64,000 bases of DNA from Saccharothrix tamanrassetensis (GCF_014203665.1 NZ_JACHJN010000014.1:1-64000), one strand, 5' to 3'. Shown: positions 26,228-35,087, counted from the stretch's first letter. Numbers and translations: made by a program. Notes: generated by a model not told the origin, from the letters alone.

Positions 26228-27607
26228 TCAGACGTGCTCGACGGACTTCACCCGACCGAGGGTGACGGCAGCCAGTCCCGCACCCACCAGGGCGACCAGC
26301 GCGGCACCCGTGAACGCGGCGGAGTAGCCGTCCGCCGAGCCTTCCGCGCCCCGCGAGGTGGCCAGGGCCGTCATCGCGGCCAGTCCCAGCGCCGAACCGA
26401 CCTGGTAGGTGGTGTTCACGATGCCCGACGCCAGCCCGCCCTGCTCCGGGGCCACCCCGGTGATCGCGCCGATCGTGGCCGGGATGAACACCAGCGCCAT
26501 ACCGACCGCCGCGACCAGCGAACCGGGCAGCACGTCCGCGACGAACGAGCCGTCCGCGTCGGCGGTGGCCAGCAGACCCAGTCCGACGGCGAGCACCACC
26601 AGGCCGGTGACGATCAGCGGCTTGGTGCCGAACCGGCCGATCAGCCGGCCGGTGACGGTCGTCATCAGCACGGTCATCAGCGCCGTCATCGGCAGCAGGG
26701 CCGCGCCACTGGCGAACGCGTCGAAGCCGAGCACGTGCTGGACGTAGAGGTTGAGGAAGTACCACATCGGGATCCACGCGGCACCCAGCAGCGCCATCGC
26801 GACGTTGGCCGCCGCGAGGTCGGGTGTGCGCCAGACCTGCAACGGCATCAACGGGTTCCGCGCCGCGCGTTGCACCAGCAGGAACGCCGCCAGCAGGACC
26901 ACGGCGGCGGCGAGCTGCGCGAGCGTGGCCGCCGACGTCCACCCGCGTTCGGGCGCGAGCACGATGGCGTAGACGGCGAGCGCCAGACCGCCGGTGACGG
27001 CGACCGCTCCCCCGAGGTCCAGGCCACCCCGTCGACCGGGCACGGCGGGCAGCAGGCGGGGCGTCAAAGCGAGGGTGAGCAGTCCGATCGGGACGTACAC
27101 GATGAAGACCCACGGCCAGCTCAGCCATTCGGTGATCACGCCGCCGAGGAACACGCCCGCCGTACCGCCGGCGGGGGCCGCCGCACCGTAGAACGCCATC
27201 GCCCGGGGCAGCTCGGCGGGTTGCCCGGCGAACAGCACCATCAGCAGGGTCATGGCGGCGGGTGCGATGAGGGCCGCACCGACGCCCTGCACGGCCCGGC
27301 CGGCGACCTCGGTGCCCGCGTCGGTCGCGGCGGCGGCGAGCACGGAGCCCGCGATCAGCGTGGCCCAGCCGGCGGCGAACACGCGGCGTGCGCCCCACAG
27401 GTCCGACAGCCGGCCGCCGAGCAGCAGCAGGCCTCCCAGCGCCACGGCGTAGGCGTTGAACACCCACTGGAGGCCGCTGGAGGTGAAGCCGAGTTCGCGC
27501 TGCATGTCCGGCAGCGCCACGGCGATGATCGAGGTGTCCATGATGACCATGAACTGCGCTGCGGCGAGCACGGCGAGTGCCCACCAGCGGCGGGGATCGG
27601 GGTTCAT
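26228..27607 (-). CDS. MFS exporter, DHA2 (EmrB/QacA) family
   Basis: A 459-residue protein with about 14 helices. The start region MVIMDTSIIAVALPDMQ, GGRLSDLWGARRVF (motif A) and GVGAALIAPAAM (motif C) identify a DHA2 multidrug exporter. It follows the small copper chaperone gene by 48 bases on the same strand, so it probably shares that gene's promoter with two CsoR-type operators. This would make it a copper-induced exporter; the exported substrate is unknown and may be a copper-binding small molecule, which is speculation. Confidence 0.85.
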   Translation of the reverse strand: MNPDPRRWWALAVLAAAQFMVIMDTSIIAVALPDMQRELGFTSSGLQWVFNAYAVALGGLLLLGGRLSDLWGARRVFAAGWATLIAGSVLAAAATDAGTEVAGRAVQGVGAALIAPAAMTLLMVLFAGQPAELPRAMAFYGAAAPAGGTAGVFLGGVITEWLSWPWVFIVYVPIGLLTLALTPRLLPAVPGRRGGLDLGGAVAVTGGLALAVYAIVLAPERGWTSAATLAQLAAAVVLLAAFLLVQRAARNPLMPLQVWRTPDLAAANVAMALLGAAWIPMWYFLNLYVQHVLGFDAFASGAALLPMTALMTVLMTTVTGRLIGRFGTKPLIVTGLVVLAVGLGLLATADADGSFVADVLPGSLVAAVGMALVFIPATIGAITGVAPEQGGLASGIVNTTYQVGSALGLAAMTALATSRGAEGSADGYSAAFTGAALVALVGAGLAAVTLGRVKSVEHV

Positions 27608-27622
27608 GACAGGTCCTTCCGG

Positions 27623-27648
27623 GCCCGGCGCGAGGGGACGCGCCGGGC
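27623..27648 (-). terminator. Hairpin between copZ and the MFS gene
   Basis: A perfect 10-bp stem (GCCCGGCGCG mirrored, 6-base loop) in the 48-base gap between the two genes. It could be a partial terminator or mask the MFS ribosome site region. Confidence 0.55.
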
Positions 27649-27655
27649 CACGCGG

Positions 27656-27904
27656 TCAGGCTGGTGAAGTGGAGTAGCCGGCGCCGGTGACGGCGGCGGT
27701 GATGTCGGTGTCGCCGGCGGTGCCCGCGACGGTGAGCCGGCCGGTGGCGAGGTCGATCTCGACGTCCGTGACGCCGGGGACCTCGCGCACCGCTGTGGTC
27801 ACCTTCGCCGCGCACGACCCGCAGGTCATGCCGGCGACCAGGAAGTCACGCCCGGCCAACGACTTCCCGGTGGCGGGACCGGTGTCCGCGGAACAGCTGC
27901 ACAT
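27656..27904 (-). CDS. copZ: Copper chaperone (heavy-metal-associated domain)
   Basis: An 82-residue HMA protein with the metal-binding loop GMTCGSCA and the usual ferredoxin-like fold (VPGVTDVEIDLATGRLTV). It carries an extra N-terminal MCSCSADTG that adds two Cys and is unusual for CopZ, possibly a second metal site. I start at ATG 27904. Two near-perfect CsoR-type operators lie 21 and 56 bases upstream, so copper should induce it. It heads a likely unit with the DHA2 exporter. Confidence 0.85.
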   Translation of the reverse strand: MCSCSADTGPATGKSLAGRDFLVAGMTCGSCAAKVTTAVREVPGVTDVEIDLATGRLTVAGTAGDTDITAAVTGAGYSTSPA

Positions 27905-27924
27905 CGTGGAACCCTTCGGCCTGG

Positions 27925-27941
27925 TTACCCCCACGGGGTAA
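27925..27941 (-). promoter_or_regulatory. CsoR-type operator (copZ unit, proximal)
   Basis: TTACCCC-CAC-GGGGTAA is a perfect 7-3-7 dyad, 21 bases before the copZ start. Confidence 0.75.
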
Positions 27942-27959
27942 GCTCGAAGCGAACATAAC

Positions 27960-27976
27960 ATACCCCTAGGGGGTAT
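27960..27976 (-). promoter_or_regulatory. CsoR-type operator (copZ unit, distal)
   Basis: ATACCCC-TAG-GGGGTAT is a perfect 7-3-7 dyad and has the same core as the site in front of csoR. Confidence 0.8.
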
Positions 27977-28034
27977 ATGTCGGTGACGTGAAGCACAGGG
28001 TCTGCAGTGGACAGAATGCGGCTTCGCCGGACGG

Positions 28035-28598
28035 TCAGGCCCGGCCGCGGCTGCGGTCGTGGTGACGGCGCGCCTTGAGGCGGTTGCCGCACGCCGTCAT
28101 CGAGCACCACTGACGGCGGCCGGTGCGCGAGGTGTCCAGGAAGTGCAGGACGCAGTCCGGGTTGGCGCACTTGCGCAGCCGATCGAGCGCCTCTGCCCGC
28201 AACCGCAGGTAGTCGCGCAGGCAAGCCCAGGCGGCGCGCCACACCGGGTCCGCGACGTCGTAGTGCTCGACCTCGCCGTGTTCGCCGACCTCCAGCCGCA
28301 GCCGCCCGTGCCAGAGCAGCGCGTTGAGTCGCGAGCAGTCCGCCGGATCGGCGATCACGGCGGCCAGCGCATCCCGCGCCTCCCGGAGTTGTTCGCGGGG
28401 CAACGGCTTCCGGTCGAGTTCACGGTCGATCAGCCAAGCCGCGGTGAGTTCGTCGTGGTCCAGCAGGTCGTACGGGGTGCCCCCGACCACCCACCGGGTG
28501 TTGAGCAGGTCCAACGCCAACGGCTGGTCGACCAGCGGCCGCTCCGGCCAGCCCCGCGCACGCAGCGCCCCGGCCACCGCGTCGTCCGCTCCCAGCAT
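28035..28598 (-). CDS. CGNR zinc-finger regulator with ABATE domain
   Basis: A 187-residue DNA-binding protein. The N-terminal ABATE-like half contains LALDLLNTRWVVGG and the C-terminal zinc finger runs CANPDCVLHFLDTSRTGRRQWCSMTACGNRLKARRH in outline, with four Cys and the CGNR-type box (here CGNRLK). Such proteins are stress- or ligand-linked repressors in actinomycetes. It diverges from the hydrolase at 28712, and two similar palindromes sit in the gap, so it likely controls both itself and that enzyme. Confidence 0.85.
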   Translation of the reverse strand: MLGADDAVAGALRARGWPERPLVDQPLALDLLNTRWVVGGTPYDLLDHDELTAAWLIDRELDRKPLPREQLREARDALAAVIADPADCSRLNALLWHGRLRLEVGEHGEVEHYDVADPVWRAAWACLRDYLRLRAEALDRLRKCANPDCVLHFLDTSRTGRRQWCSMTACGNRLKARRHHDRSRGRA

Positions 28599-28603
28599 CG
28601 CAC

Positions 28604-28633
28604 CTAACCCTTCAAGATTGCTTGACAGGTTAA
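28604..28633. promoter_or_regulatory. Palindromic operator 1 (CGNR/hydrolase)
   Basis: CTAACCCTTCAAG, 4 bases, then CTTGACAGGTTAA: 10 of 13 positions pair. It contains a TTGACA hexamer. It begins five bases before the CGNR start. Confidence 0.6.
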
Positions 28634-28665
28634 CACGCGCCGTGGTTCCCTACGCTCGATCCGAC

Positions 28666-28695
28666 CTAACCCTTCAAAGCCGCTATAGAGGTTAG
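28666..28695. promoter_or_regulatory. Palindromic operator 2 (CGNR/hydrolase)
   Basis: CTAACCCTTCAAA, 4 bases, then CTATAGAGGTTAG: the left arm repeats operator 1 and the outer six positions pair exactly. TATAGA inside may be the -10 of the hydrolase gene; binding there would block it. Confidence 0.6.
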
Positions 28696-28711
28696 ACCAC
28701 AGGAGTCCGTG

Positions 28712-29569
28712 ATGACGCACCACCGCTACGCCGAGATCGACGGCCAACGCGTCTTCTACCGCGAGGCCGGTCACCCGGACGCGCCGAAACTGGTGCTGCT
28801 GCACGGTTTCCCCACCAGCTCGCACATGTTCCGCGAGCTGATCCCGGCACTGGCCGACCGCTACCACGTGATCGCGCCGGACCACATCGGCTTCGGCCTC
28901 AGCTCCGCGCCGGCGGTGGACGGGTTCGACTACACGTTCGACCGGCTCACCGAGGTCACACTCGCCCTGCTGGACCACCTCGGCATCCGGCGGCACGCGC
29001 TCTACATCCAGGACTACGGCGCGCCGATCGGCCTCAAGATCGCCTCCCGCCATCCGGAGCGCGTCAGCGCGATCATCACCCAGTCCGGCAACGCCTACAC
29101 CGAGGGCTTCACCCCGTTCTGGGAACAGCTGTTCGCCTACGCGACCGACCCGGGCCCGGACACCGAACCGGCCGTGCGCGCCCTGCTCACCGCCGACGCC
29201 ACGCGCTGGCAGTACACGCACGGCGTGAAGGACACCAGCCGGATCAGCCCGGACACGTGGACCCACGACCAGCACCTGCTGGACCGTCCCGGCAACGCCG
29301 AGGTGCAGCTCGCCCTGTTCCGCGACTACCGGAACAACCTCCACGCGTACCCCGCGTTCCAGCAGTACTTCCGCGACTCACAGGTGCCGCTGCTCGCGGT
29401 GTGGGGCCGACACGACGAGATCTTCGGCCCGGAGGGCGCGCTCGCGTTCCGACGCGACCTCCCCGACGCCGAGATCCACCTGCTCGACACCGGCCACTTC
29501 GCGCTGGAGGACTCGCTGGACACGGTCACCGGCTACATCCGGGGCTTCCTGGGGCGCGTGGTCGACTAG
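28712..29569 (+). CDS. Alpha/beta hydrolase, haloalkane dehalogenase-like
   Basis: A 285-residue hydrolase. LLHGFPTSSHMF, the elbow IQDYGAPIG with an Asp nucleophile, and the His of DTGHFALED match the haloalkane dehalogenase/epoxide hydrolase branch. ATG 28712 follows AGGAG at the right spacing; a GTG one codon earlier is too close. It diverges from the CGNR gene, whose probable operators overlap its promoter. It is the second Asp-type hydrolase of the window, only moderately like the one at 23659. Confidence 0.85.
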   Translation: MTHHRYAEIDGQRVFYREAGHPDAPKLVLLHGFPTSSHMFRELIPALADRYHVIAPDHIGFGLSSAPAVDGFDYTFDRLTEVTLALLDHLGIRRHALYIQDYGAPIGLKIASRHPERVSAIITQSGNAYTEGFTPFWEQLFAYATDPGPDTEPAVRALLTADATRWQYTHGVKDTSRISPDTWTHDQHLLDRPGNAEVQLALFRDYRNNLHAYPAFQQYFRDSQVPLLAVWGRHDEIFGPEGALAFRRDLPDAEIHLLDTGHFALEDSLDTVTGYIRGFLGRVVD

Positions 29570-29631
29570 CCATCAGGTTCGACTATCCAAGCGGTGACCG
29601 GGTAGTCGGCATGGGAACCCGCGGCACGACA

Positions 29632-29666
29632 CCACAGTGGCCCGGAAGCGATCCGGGCCACTGTGG
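29632..29666. terminator. Bidirectional terminator
   Basis: A perfect 15-bp stem (CCACAGTGGCCCGGA mirrored, 5-base loop) between the convergent hydrolase and copA genes. Confidence 0.85.
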
Positions 29667-29675
29667 ACGGTCAGG

Positions 29676-31949
29676 TCACGCGACCGGCGCGGGAACCTGC
29701 GGCCGGGCGGCCGTGGTGACCGGGCGGTCCGTCGGGCTGATGCTCCGGAAACCACGCAGCCGCAGGCTGTTGGTCACCACGAACACCGACGAGAACGCCA
29801 TCGCCGCGCCCGCGATCATCGGGTTGAGCAGTCCGGCCGCCGCGAGCGGCAGGGCGGCCACGTTGTAGGCGAACGCCCAGAACAGGTTGCCCTTGATGGT
29901 CGCCAGCGTCCGCCGCGACAACCGGATCGCGTCCACCGCCGCGAGCAGGTCACCCCGCACCAGGGTCAGGTCGCTCGCCTCGATCGCCGCGTCGGTCCCG
30001 GTGCCCATGGCGAGCCCGAGGTCGGCCTTGGCCAGCGCCGCCGCGTCGTTCACCCCGTCGCCGACCATCGCGACGACCCTGCCCGCTGCCTGGAGCCGGG
30101 CCACCACGTCCACCTTGTCCTTCGGCAGCACCTCGGCGATCACCTCGTCGATGCCGACCTCGGCCGCGACCGCCCGTGCGGCGGCCTCGTTGTCGCCGGT
30201 CAGCAGCACCGGGGTCAGGCCCAGGTCGCGCAGCCTCCGGATGGCTTCCGCCGATGTCGGCTTCACCGTGTCGGCGACCACGAGCACCGCCCGCGCCTCG
30301 CCGTCCCAGGCGACCAGCACCGCCGTGCGACCCTGCTCCTCGGCGTCCCGCCTGGCCCGCGTCAACCCGTCGTCCAGGTGCACGCCCCACTCGGCGAGCA
30401 GGCGTTCCCGGCCCACGATCACCGCGTGGCCGTCGACCACGCCCTGCACACCCAGGCCCTCCAGGTTCTGGAAGCCCTCCACGGGCAGCAACTCGCCGAC
30501 CCGTTCGACCGCGCCCGCCGCGACGGCCTTCGCGATCGGGTGCTCCGAGGCGTTCTCCAACGCCCCGGCCAGCCGCAACACCTCGTCGTCCGCGGTGTCG
30601 GTGGCGGCGTGCACGGAAATCAGGCTCATCCGACCGGTGGTGACGGTGCCGGTCTTGTCCAGCACGACGGTGTCCACCCGCCGCGTCGACTCCAGCACCT
30701 CCGGTCCCTTGATCAGGATACCCAGTTGGGCTCCGCGCCCGGTGCCCACGAGCAACGCGGTGGGCGTGGCCAGGCCGAGGGCGCACGGGCAGGCGATGAT
30801 CAGCACCGCGACGGCCGCCGTGAACGCCGCCGACACCCCGCCGCCCGCGCCCAGCCAGAACGCCAGCGTCCCGACGGACAGCGCGATCACGATCGGCACG
30901 AACACCGCCGACACCCGGTCGGCCAGCCGCTGCACCTGCGCCTTGCCGTTCTGCGCGTCCTCCACCAGCTTGGCCATCTGCGCCAGCTGGGTGTCCGCGC
31001 CGACCCTCGTCGCACGCACCACCAGCCGCCCGCCGGCGTTGACGGTCGCGCCGACCACCGCGTCACCGGGACCGACTTCGACGGGCACGGACTCACCGGT
31101 CAACATGCTCGCGTCGACCGCCGAGCTGCCTTCCTCCACCACGCCGTCGCTCGCGACCTTCTCACCCGGCCGCACCACGAACCGGTCACCCACGGCCAGC
31201 GCGTCGACCGGGATCCGGACTTCGCGGCCGTCCCGCAGCACGGCGACGTCCTTCGCGCCCAGTTCCAACAGCGCTCGCAGCGCCGCTCCCGCCCGTCGCT
31301 TCGACCGTGCCTCGAAGTACCGGCCCGCCAGGATGAACGTGGTCACCCCGGCCGCGACCTCCAGGTAGATCGAGCCCGCGCCGTCCGTCCGGGCGATGGT
31401 CAGCTCGAACGGGTGCGTCATGCCCGGCGTCCCGGCCGTGCCGAACAGCAGCGCGTACAGCGACCAGGCGAACGCGGCGAGCGTGCCCATCGAGATCAGC
31501 GTGTCCATGGTGGCCGCGCCGTGCCGCAGGTTCGTCCACGCCGCCCGGTGGAACGGCAGCGCACCCCACACCAGCACCGGAGCCGCCAACGTCAGCGAGA
31601 TCCACTGCCAGTAGGTGAACTGCAACGCGGGCACCATCGCCAGCGCGATCACCGGCACCGCCAGCACCGCGGACACGATCAGCCGCTGCCGCAACGACTT
31701 CGTGGGGTCCTCGTCCGCCGCGGTCGTCGCCGGCTCGGCAGTCGGCAGGGCCGCCCCGTACCCGGCGGCTTCGACCTGGTCGACCAGGGCCTGCGGGTCG
31801 AGCCCTTCCGGGAACGAGACCTTCGCCTTCTCGGTGGCGTAGTTGACCGTCGCGGTCACGCCGTCCAGCTTGTTCAGCTTCCGCTCGATCCGGGCCGCGC
31901 ACGAGGCGCACGTCATGCCCTTGATCGACAGTTCCAGGTCAGTGGCCAT
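29676..31949 (-). CDS. copA: Copper-exporting P1B-type ATPase
   Basis: A 757-residue membrane pump that exports Cu+ at the cost of ATP. Residues about 1-70 form an HMA domain (GMTCASCA), then eight membrane helices with the CPCALG metal site, the phosphorylation motif DKTGT, the TGES loop (LTGESVP) and the hinge [13 protein letters not shown] 31949 follows GGAGGCGGGTC. It overlaps the copper-binding protein gene by 11 bases and ends the csoR operon. Confidence 0.95.
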   Translation of the reverse strand: MATDLELSIKGMTCASCAARIERKLNKLDGVTATVNYATEKAKVSFPEGLDPQALVDQVEAAGYGAALPTAEPATTAADEDPTKSLRQRLIVSAVLAVPVIALAMVPALQFTYWQWISLTLAAPVLVWGALPFHRAAWTNLRHGAATMDTLISMGTLAAFAWSLYALLFGTAGTPGMTHPFELTIARTDGAGSIYLEVAAGVTTFILAGRYFEARSKRRAGAALRALLELGAKDVAVLRDGREVRIPVDALAVGDRFVVRPGEKVASDGVVEEGSSAVDASMLTGESVPVEVGPGDAVVGATVNAGGRLVVRATRVGADTQLAQMAKLVEDAQNGKAQVQRLADRVSAVFVPIVIALSVGTLAFWLGAGGGVSAAFTAAVAVLIIACPCALGLATPTALLVGTGRGAQLGILIKGPEVLESTRRVDTVVLDKTGTVTTGRMSLISVHAATDTADDEVLRLAGALENASEHPIAKAVAAGAVERVGELLPVEGFQNLEGLGVQGVVDGHAVIVGRERLLAEWGVHLDDGLTRARRDAEEQGRTAVLVAWDGEARAVLVVADTVKPTSAEAIRRLRDLGLTPVLLTGDNEAAARAVAAEVGIDEVIAEVLPKDKVDVVARLQAAGRVVAMVGDGVNDAAALAKADLGLAMGTGTDAAIEASDLTLVRGDLLAAVDAIRLSRRTLATIKGNLFWAFAYNVAALPLAAAGLLNPMIAGAAMAFSSVFVVTNSLRLRGFRSISPTDRPVTTAARPQVPAPVA

Positions 31950-32841
31950 GACCCGCCTCCACGGTGAACTCGGCGGTGCGCACCACACCGTTGTGCTGGA
32001 AGTCCAGGAACAGCCGGTACGTGCCGGCCGTGGGCACCTGGGCCACGAACGAGATGACGGGTCCGGGCGCGGTCTTCCCGTCACCGGGCGCGCCCTCCGG
32101 GTGCACGTGCAGGTAGGCGAGGTCGCTCTGCCGCAACGCCACCAGGTGCCCGTAGGCCGCGAGGTAGGGCTGGAGGTCGGCGACCGCCTTGCCGTCCTTG
32201 GTGACCGTCAACCGGATCGGGGAAGCCTTGCCGGGCACCAGCTCGCCGTCCAGGCGGACCTGGTAGCCGTCGACCTCGGCGACCCGTGACGGGGCGAACG
32301 CGCGCGGCTCGAACAGCCCCGCGACCGAGACGTCCGTGCCCAGCGTGGTGGCCGCCGCGCCGGTCGGCTTGAAGTCGGCGAACACCCGGTACGACCCGGC
32401 TTCGGTGACGTCCAGCGGCACCGACCAGGTGCCGTCGGCGGCCATCTCGGGGTGCACGTGCCGGAAGTTCGCGGTGTCCCTGCGCACGACGATGAGGTGC
32501 ATCCGCTTGTCGTGCTCGACGTCGAACGCGGTGACCGCCGCGCCTTCGGCGTCCAGGATGCGGAAGGCGAACGGTGTTCCCGCGGTCAGCGTCGGGTCGG
32601 TGGGCGTGAGGGTGTAGCCGCCCCTGGACGACGCCAGCCCGGCGGGCTGGTCCTGCGCGGCTTCCGCGACGGTGGCGCCGTGGTCGTCCCCGTGGCCGGC
32701 GTCCTCCGTGCCGGCGGTGCCGCCGTGACCGTGCCCGGCCTCGGCGGAGAAGGGACCGACAGCGCTCCCGATCGCCCAGGCCGCACCCGCGACCAGGACG
32801 AGCGCCGCACCGTAGGCGGAGAGCTTCGCTGCTGTGTTCAT
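31939..32841 (-). CDS. Membrane-anchored/secreted His-rich copper-binding protein
   Basis: A 300-residue exported protein: an N-terminal signal or anchor ([19 protein letters not shown]), a His-rich segment ([17 protein letters not shown]), two beta-sandwich-like halves carrying [11 protein letters not shown] with FRHVHPEM, and [10 protein letters not shown], and a final EAGHGH. Its position between copper chaperone and copA and the clustered His/Met suggest it binds copper outside the membrane. I know similar proteins next to copA in actinobacteria, without a settled function. The start MNTAAKL is chosen over MGSPVRG. Confidence 0.75.
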   Translation of the reverse strand: MNTAAKLSAYGAALVLVAGAAWAIGSAVGPFSAEAGHGHGGTAGTEDAGHGDDHGATVAEAAQDQPAGLASSRGGYTLTPTDPTLTAGTPFAFRILDAEGAAVTAFDVEHDKRMHLIVVRRDTANFRHVHPEMAADGTWSVPLDVTEAGSYRVFADFKPTGAAATTLGTDVSVAGLFEPRAFAPSRVAEVDGYQVRLDGELVPGKASPIRLTVTKDGKAVADLQPYLAAYGHLVALRQSDLAYLHVHPEGAPGDGKTAPGPVISFVAQVPTAGTYRLFLDFQHNGVVRTAEFTVEAGHGH

Positions 32842-32884
32842 TGGTAGTCCTCGGACCGGGGAGCCCACCCCGCACGGGGCGGAC

Positions 32885-32940
32885 TCCGTTGGATCTGATT
32901 CGGTGGCGCTGACTCGGTGGATCTCATTCGGTGGATCCGA
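32885..32940. repeat. Four tandem 14-bp repeats
   Basis: Units start at 32885, 32899, 32913 and 32927 with consensus TTCGGTGGATCTGA; each differs at one to three positions. They lie in the 216-base gap between copZ and the copper-binding protein inside the copper operon, and because 14 is not a multiple of three they are unlikely to be coding. Confidence 0.8.
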
Positions 32941-32953
32941 CGCCGATGATCCG

Positions 32954-33060
32954 GCGCTGCCGCTTGTGGCGCCGGTGGCCCGGCTCTGCTGGGTGTGACG
33001 CCGGTGATCCGGCTCGGTCGGGTGTGGCGTCGGCGGTCCGACTCCGGCGGGTGTGGCTCA
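32954..33060. repeat. 29-bp imperfect tandem repeats
   Basis: Units start at 32954, 32983 and 33012, with a partial fourth at 33041 that reaches the copZ stop. The shared core is GGGTGTGRCGYCGG. They adjoin the 14-bp repeats and fill the rest of the gap. Confidence 0.7.
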
Positions 33061-33264
33061 GCCTGCGAGCGCGTAGCCCGCTTCCTCGACCGCCGCGCGC
33101 ACGTCCGCCTCGGCGACCGGCGCGGCACTGGTCACCTTGACCGCGCCGGTGGGCAGGTCGACGGCGACGTCGGTGACACCGGCGATCATCGTGACCTCCT
33201 CCGTGACCGAGGCCACGCAGTGGCCGCAGGTCATGCCGGTGACGGTGAAAGTGGACTCGTTCAT
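33058..33264 (-). CDS. copZ: Copper chaperone (HMA domain), csoR operon
   Basis: A 68-residue HMA protein with the copper loop GMTCGHCV. It carries Cu+ in the cytoplasm, in known cases to CopA or CsoR. It starts 23 bases after csoR and precedes the copper-binding protein and copA. It lacks the extra N-terminal Cys pair of the other chaperone at 27656-27904, so the two copies probably differ in partner or affinity. Confidence 0.9.
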   Translation of the reverse strand: MNESTFTVTGMTCGHCVASVTEEVTMIAGVTDVAVDLPTGAVKVTSAAPVAEADVRAAVEEAGYALAG

Positions 33265-33287
33265 CGCGCTGACTCCTCCTCGTTCGT

Positions 33288-33569
33288 TCAGGACCGCACC
33301 AGGCGGGCGATCGCCTCGCTCGCCTCGCGCACCTTCTCGTCGGCGCTCTCGCCGCCCTGCGCCAACGCCTCGGCCACGCAGTGCTTGAGGTGCTCGTCGA
33401 GCAGCCCGAGCGAGACCGCCTGGAGCGCCTTGGTGGCCGCCGCGATCTGGGTGAGCACGTCGATGCAGTACTCGTCGCCCTCCACCATCCGCTGCAAACC
33501 CCGGACCTGCCCCTCGACGCGACGCAACCGCGCCAGGTAGCCGTCCTTGTCGGTGCTGTAACCACGCAT
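33288..33569 (-). CDS. csoR: CsoR-family copper-sensing repressor
   Basis: A 93-residue all-helical repressor. The Cu+ ligands appear as the Cys in DEYCIDVL and the His-x3-Cys of HLKHCV, the C-H-C set of true CsoR. Apo-CsoR binds operators with the G-tract dyad GTAnCCCC and lets go when Cu+ binds. Two such sites precede this gene and two precede the distant copZ-MFS unit, so it likely controls both. Confidence 0.92.
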   Translation of the reverse strand: MRGYSTDKDGYLARLRRVEGQVRGLQRMVEGDEYCIDVLTQIAAATKALQAVSLGLLDEHLKHCVAEALAQGGESADEKVREASEAIARLVRS

Positions 33570-33594
33570 GTCCCGCTCCCTTCGGCTACTGCCT

Positions 33595-33615
33595 TTATAC
33601 CCCTAGGGGGTATAA
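33595..33615 (-). promoter_or_regulatory. CsoR operator (csoR operon, proximal)
   Basis: TTATACCCC, spacer TAG, then its exact mirror: a perfect 9-3-9 dyad starting 26 bases before csoR. Confidence 0.85.
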
Positions 33616-33642
33616 GAGTGTCAATGCGGTGAGACCTGACTT

Positions 33643-33659
33643 ACACCCCATGGGGGTAT
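33643..33659. promoter_or_regulatory. CsoR operator (csoR operon, distal)
   Basis: ACACCCC-ATG-GGGGTAT has one mismatch to the 7-3-7 dyad. It could also affect the plus-strand gene at 33795. Confidence 0.65.
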
Positions 33660-33794
33660 CAGTGAAGCTGTGGCCCCACCAACTCGGGACAGGGGAAGAA
33701 GGACGGCAAGCGTGCCCCGTTGACGGAGGTGAACAGTGCCGGGCACCGCCGGCGGCAGTGCCCGGCACCGCCCCCGGATGTCACAGTGGTGGTC

Positions 33795-35087
33795 ATGACC
33801 TACGACGTCGACGCACTTCGTGCCCGCTTTCCGTCTCTTGGCGCCACCGCGCACTTCGACGGACCCGGCGGCTCCCAGGTGCCCGCCGCGGTCGCCGACG
33901 CCATCAGGGACGCGATGACCTCGTCGCTGGCCAACCGGGGCCGGGTCACCGAGGCGGAGCGCGCCGCGGATCGGATCGTCACCGAGAGCCGTCAGGCGAT
34001 GGCCGACCTGCTGGCCGCCGAGCCGTCCGGCGTCGTGTTCGGGCGGAGCATGACGCAGCTGACCTACGACTTCGCCCGGACGCTGGCGAAGACCTGGCAG
34101 CCCGGCGACGAGGTGGTGGTCACCCGGCTGGACCACGACGCCAACGTGCGCCCCTGGGTGCAGGTCGCCGCGGCTGCGGGCGCGACCGTGCGGTGGGCCG
34201 GGTTCGACCCGGAAACCGGTGAACTCACGCCGGACCACGTGGCCGAAGTCCTCTCCGACCGGACCCGGCTGGTGGCCGTGACGGGCGCGTCCAACCTGAT
34301 CGGCACGAGGCCCGCGCTGCCCGAGATCGCCCGACTGGTCCACGAGCGCGGCGCGCTGTTCTTCGTGGACGGGGTGCACCTGGCCGCACACCGTCCGGTC
34401 GACATCACGGCGTTCGGTGCCGACTTCTTCGTCTGCTCGCCCTACAAGTTCTTCGGACCGCACTGTGGTGTGCTGGCCGCCCGACCGGAGGTGTTGGCGG
34501 ACCTGCGCCCGGACAAGCTGCTGCCGTCCTCCGACGCCGTACCCGAGCGGTTCGAGGCGGGCACGCTGCCCTACGAACTGCTGGCCGGGTGCACGGCGAC
34601 GGTCGACTTCATCGCGGGCATCGCCCCGGACAGCGCTCCGCACGGCGCTCGGGACAGCGCTCGGGGTGACGCTCGGGGTGACGCTCGGGGTGACGCTCGG
34701 GAGAGCGTCCCGAACGGCGCTCCGGTCGGCGCGGGTCGGCGGGAGCGACTCGTGGCGTCGTTGGAGGCTGTCGCGGAGCATGAGGAGCGGCTCCGGACCC
34801 GGGTCGAAGCCGGATTGCTGGAACTGCCCGGCGTCACCGTCTGGTCACGGGCGAAACTGCGCACACCGACTCTGCTGGCCACGTTCGCCGACCACGATCC
34901 GGCGGACGCGTACCGGTTCCTGGCGACGTTGGACGTCAACGCCCCGGCGGGGTCCTTCTACGCCATCGAAACCTCGCGCCACCTGGGACTGGGCGACACG
35001 GGCGGCCTGCGCATCGGACTGGCCGCGTACACCACCGACAGCGAGGTCGACCGGCTGCTGGACGGCCTCAACCGCTTCCTGTCATGA
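33795..35087 (+). CDS. Cysteine desulfurase-like PLP enzyme
   Basis: A 430-residue class-V aminotransferase fold protein. FDGPGGSQVP near the start, the SNLIGTRP loop, DGVHLAAH and the PLP lysine in SPYKFFGPH fit the cysteine-desulfurase-like family (TIGR01976 type), whose true reaction is unproven. ATG 33795 is the start chosen; upstream GTG codons are possible. A stretch at about 280-305 is a repeat expansion (ARGD-type tetrapeptides) that other family members should lack. It diverges from csoR and may share its control region. Confidence 0.82.
   Translation: MTYDVDALRARFPSLGATAHFDGPGGSQVPAAVADAIRDAMTSSLANRGRVTEAERAADRIVTESRQAMADLLAAEPSGVVFGRSMTQLTYDFARTLAKTWQPGDEVVVTRLDHDANVRPWVQVAAAAGATVRWAGFDPETGELTPDHVAEVLSDRTRLVAVTGASNLIGTRPALPEIARLVHERGALFFVDGVHLAAHRPVDITAFGADFFVCSPYKFFGPHCGVLAARPEVLADLRPDKLLPSSDAVPERFEAGTLPYELLAGCTATVDFIAGIAPDSAPHGARDSARGDARGDARGDARESVPNGAPVGAGRRERLVASLEAVAEHEERLRTRVEAGLLELPGVTVWSRAKLRTPTLLATFADHDPADAYRFLATLDVNAPAGSFYAIETSRHLGLGDTGGLRIGLAAYTTDSEVDRLLDGLNRFLS
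34635..34706. repeat. Six 12-bp tandem repeats inside the desulfurase-like gene
   Basis: Period-12 units from 34635 to 34706; units 34659, 34671 and 34683 are identical (GCTCGGGGTGAC). They keep the frame and encode a repeated ARGD-like loop. Confidence 0.85.

Noticed and set aside
24588-27815. A 1075-codon minus-strand frame
   Set aside because: Only its last 171 codons look real. The rest is an out-of-frame read through the exporter and antisense to the GlxA gene.
32885-33060. CRISPR-like array
   Set aside because: Units are 14 and 29 bases but lie directly end to end without spacers, and no cas genes are near.
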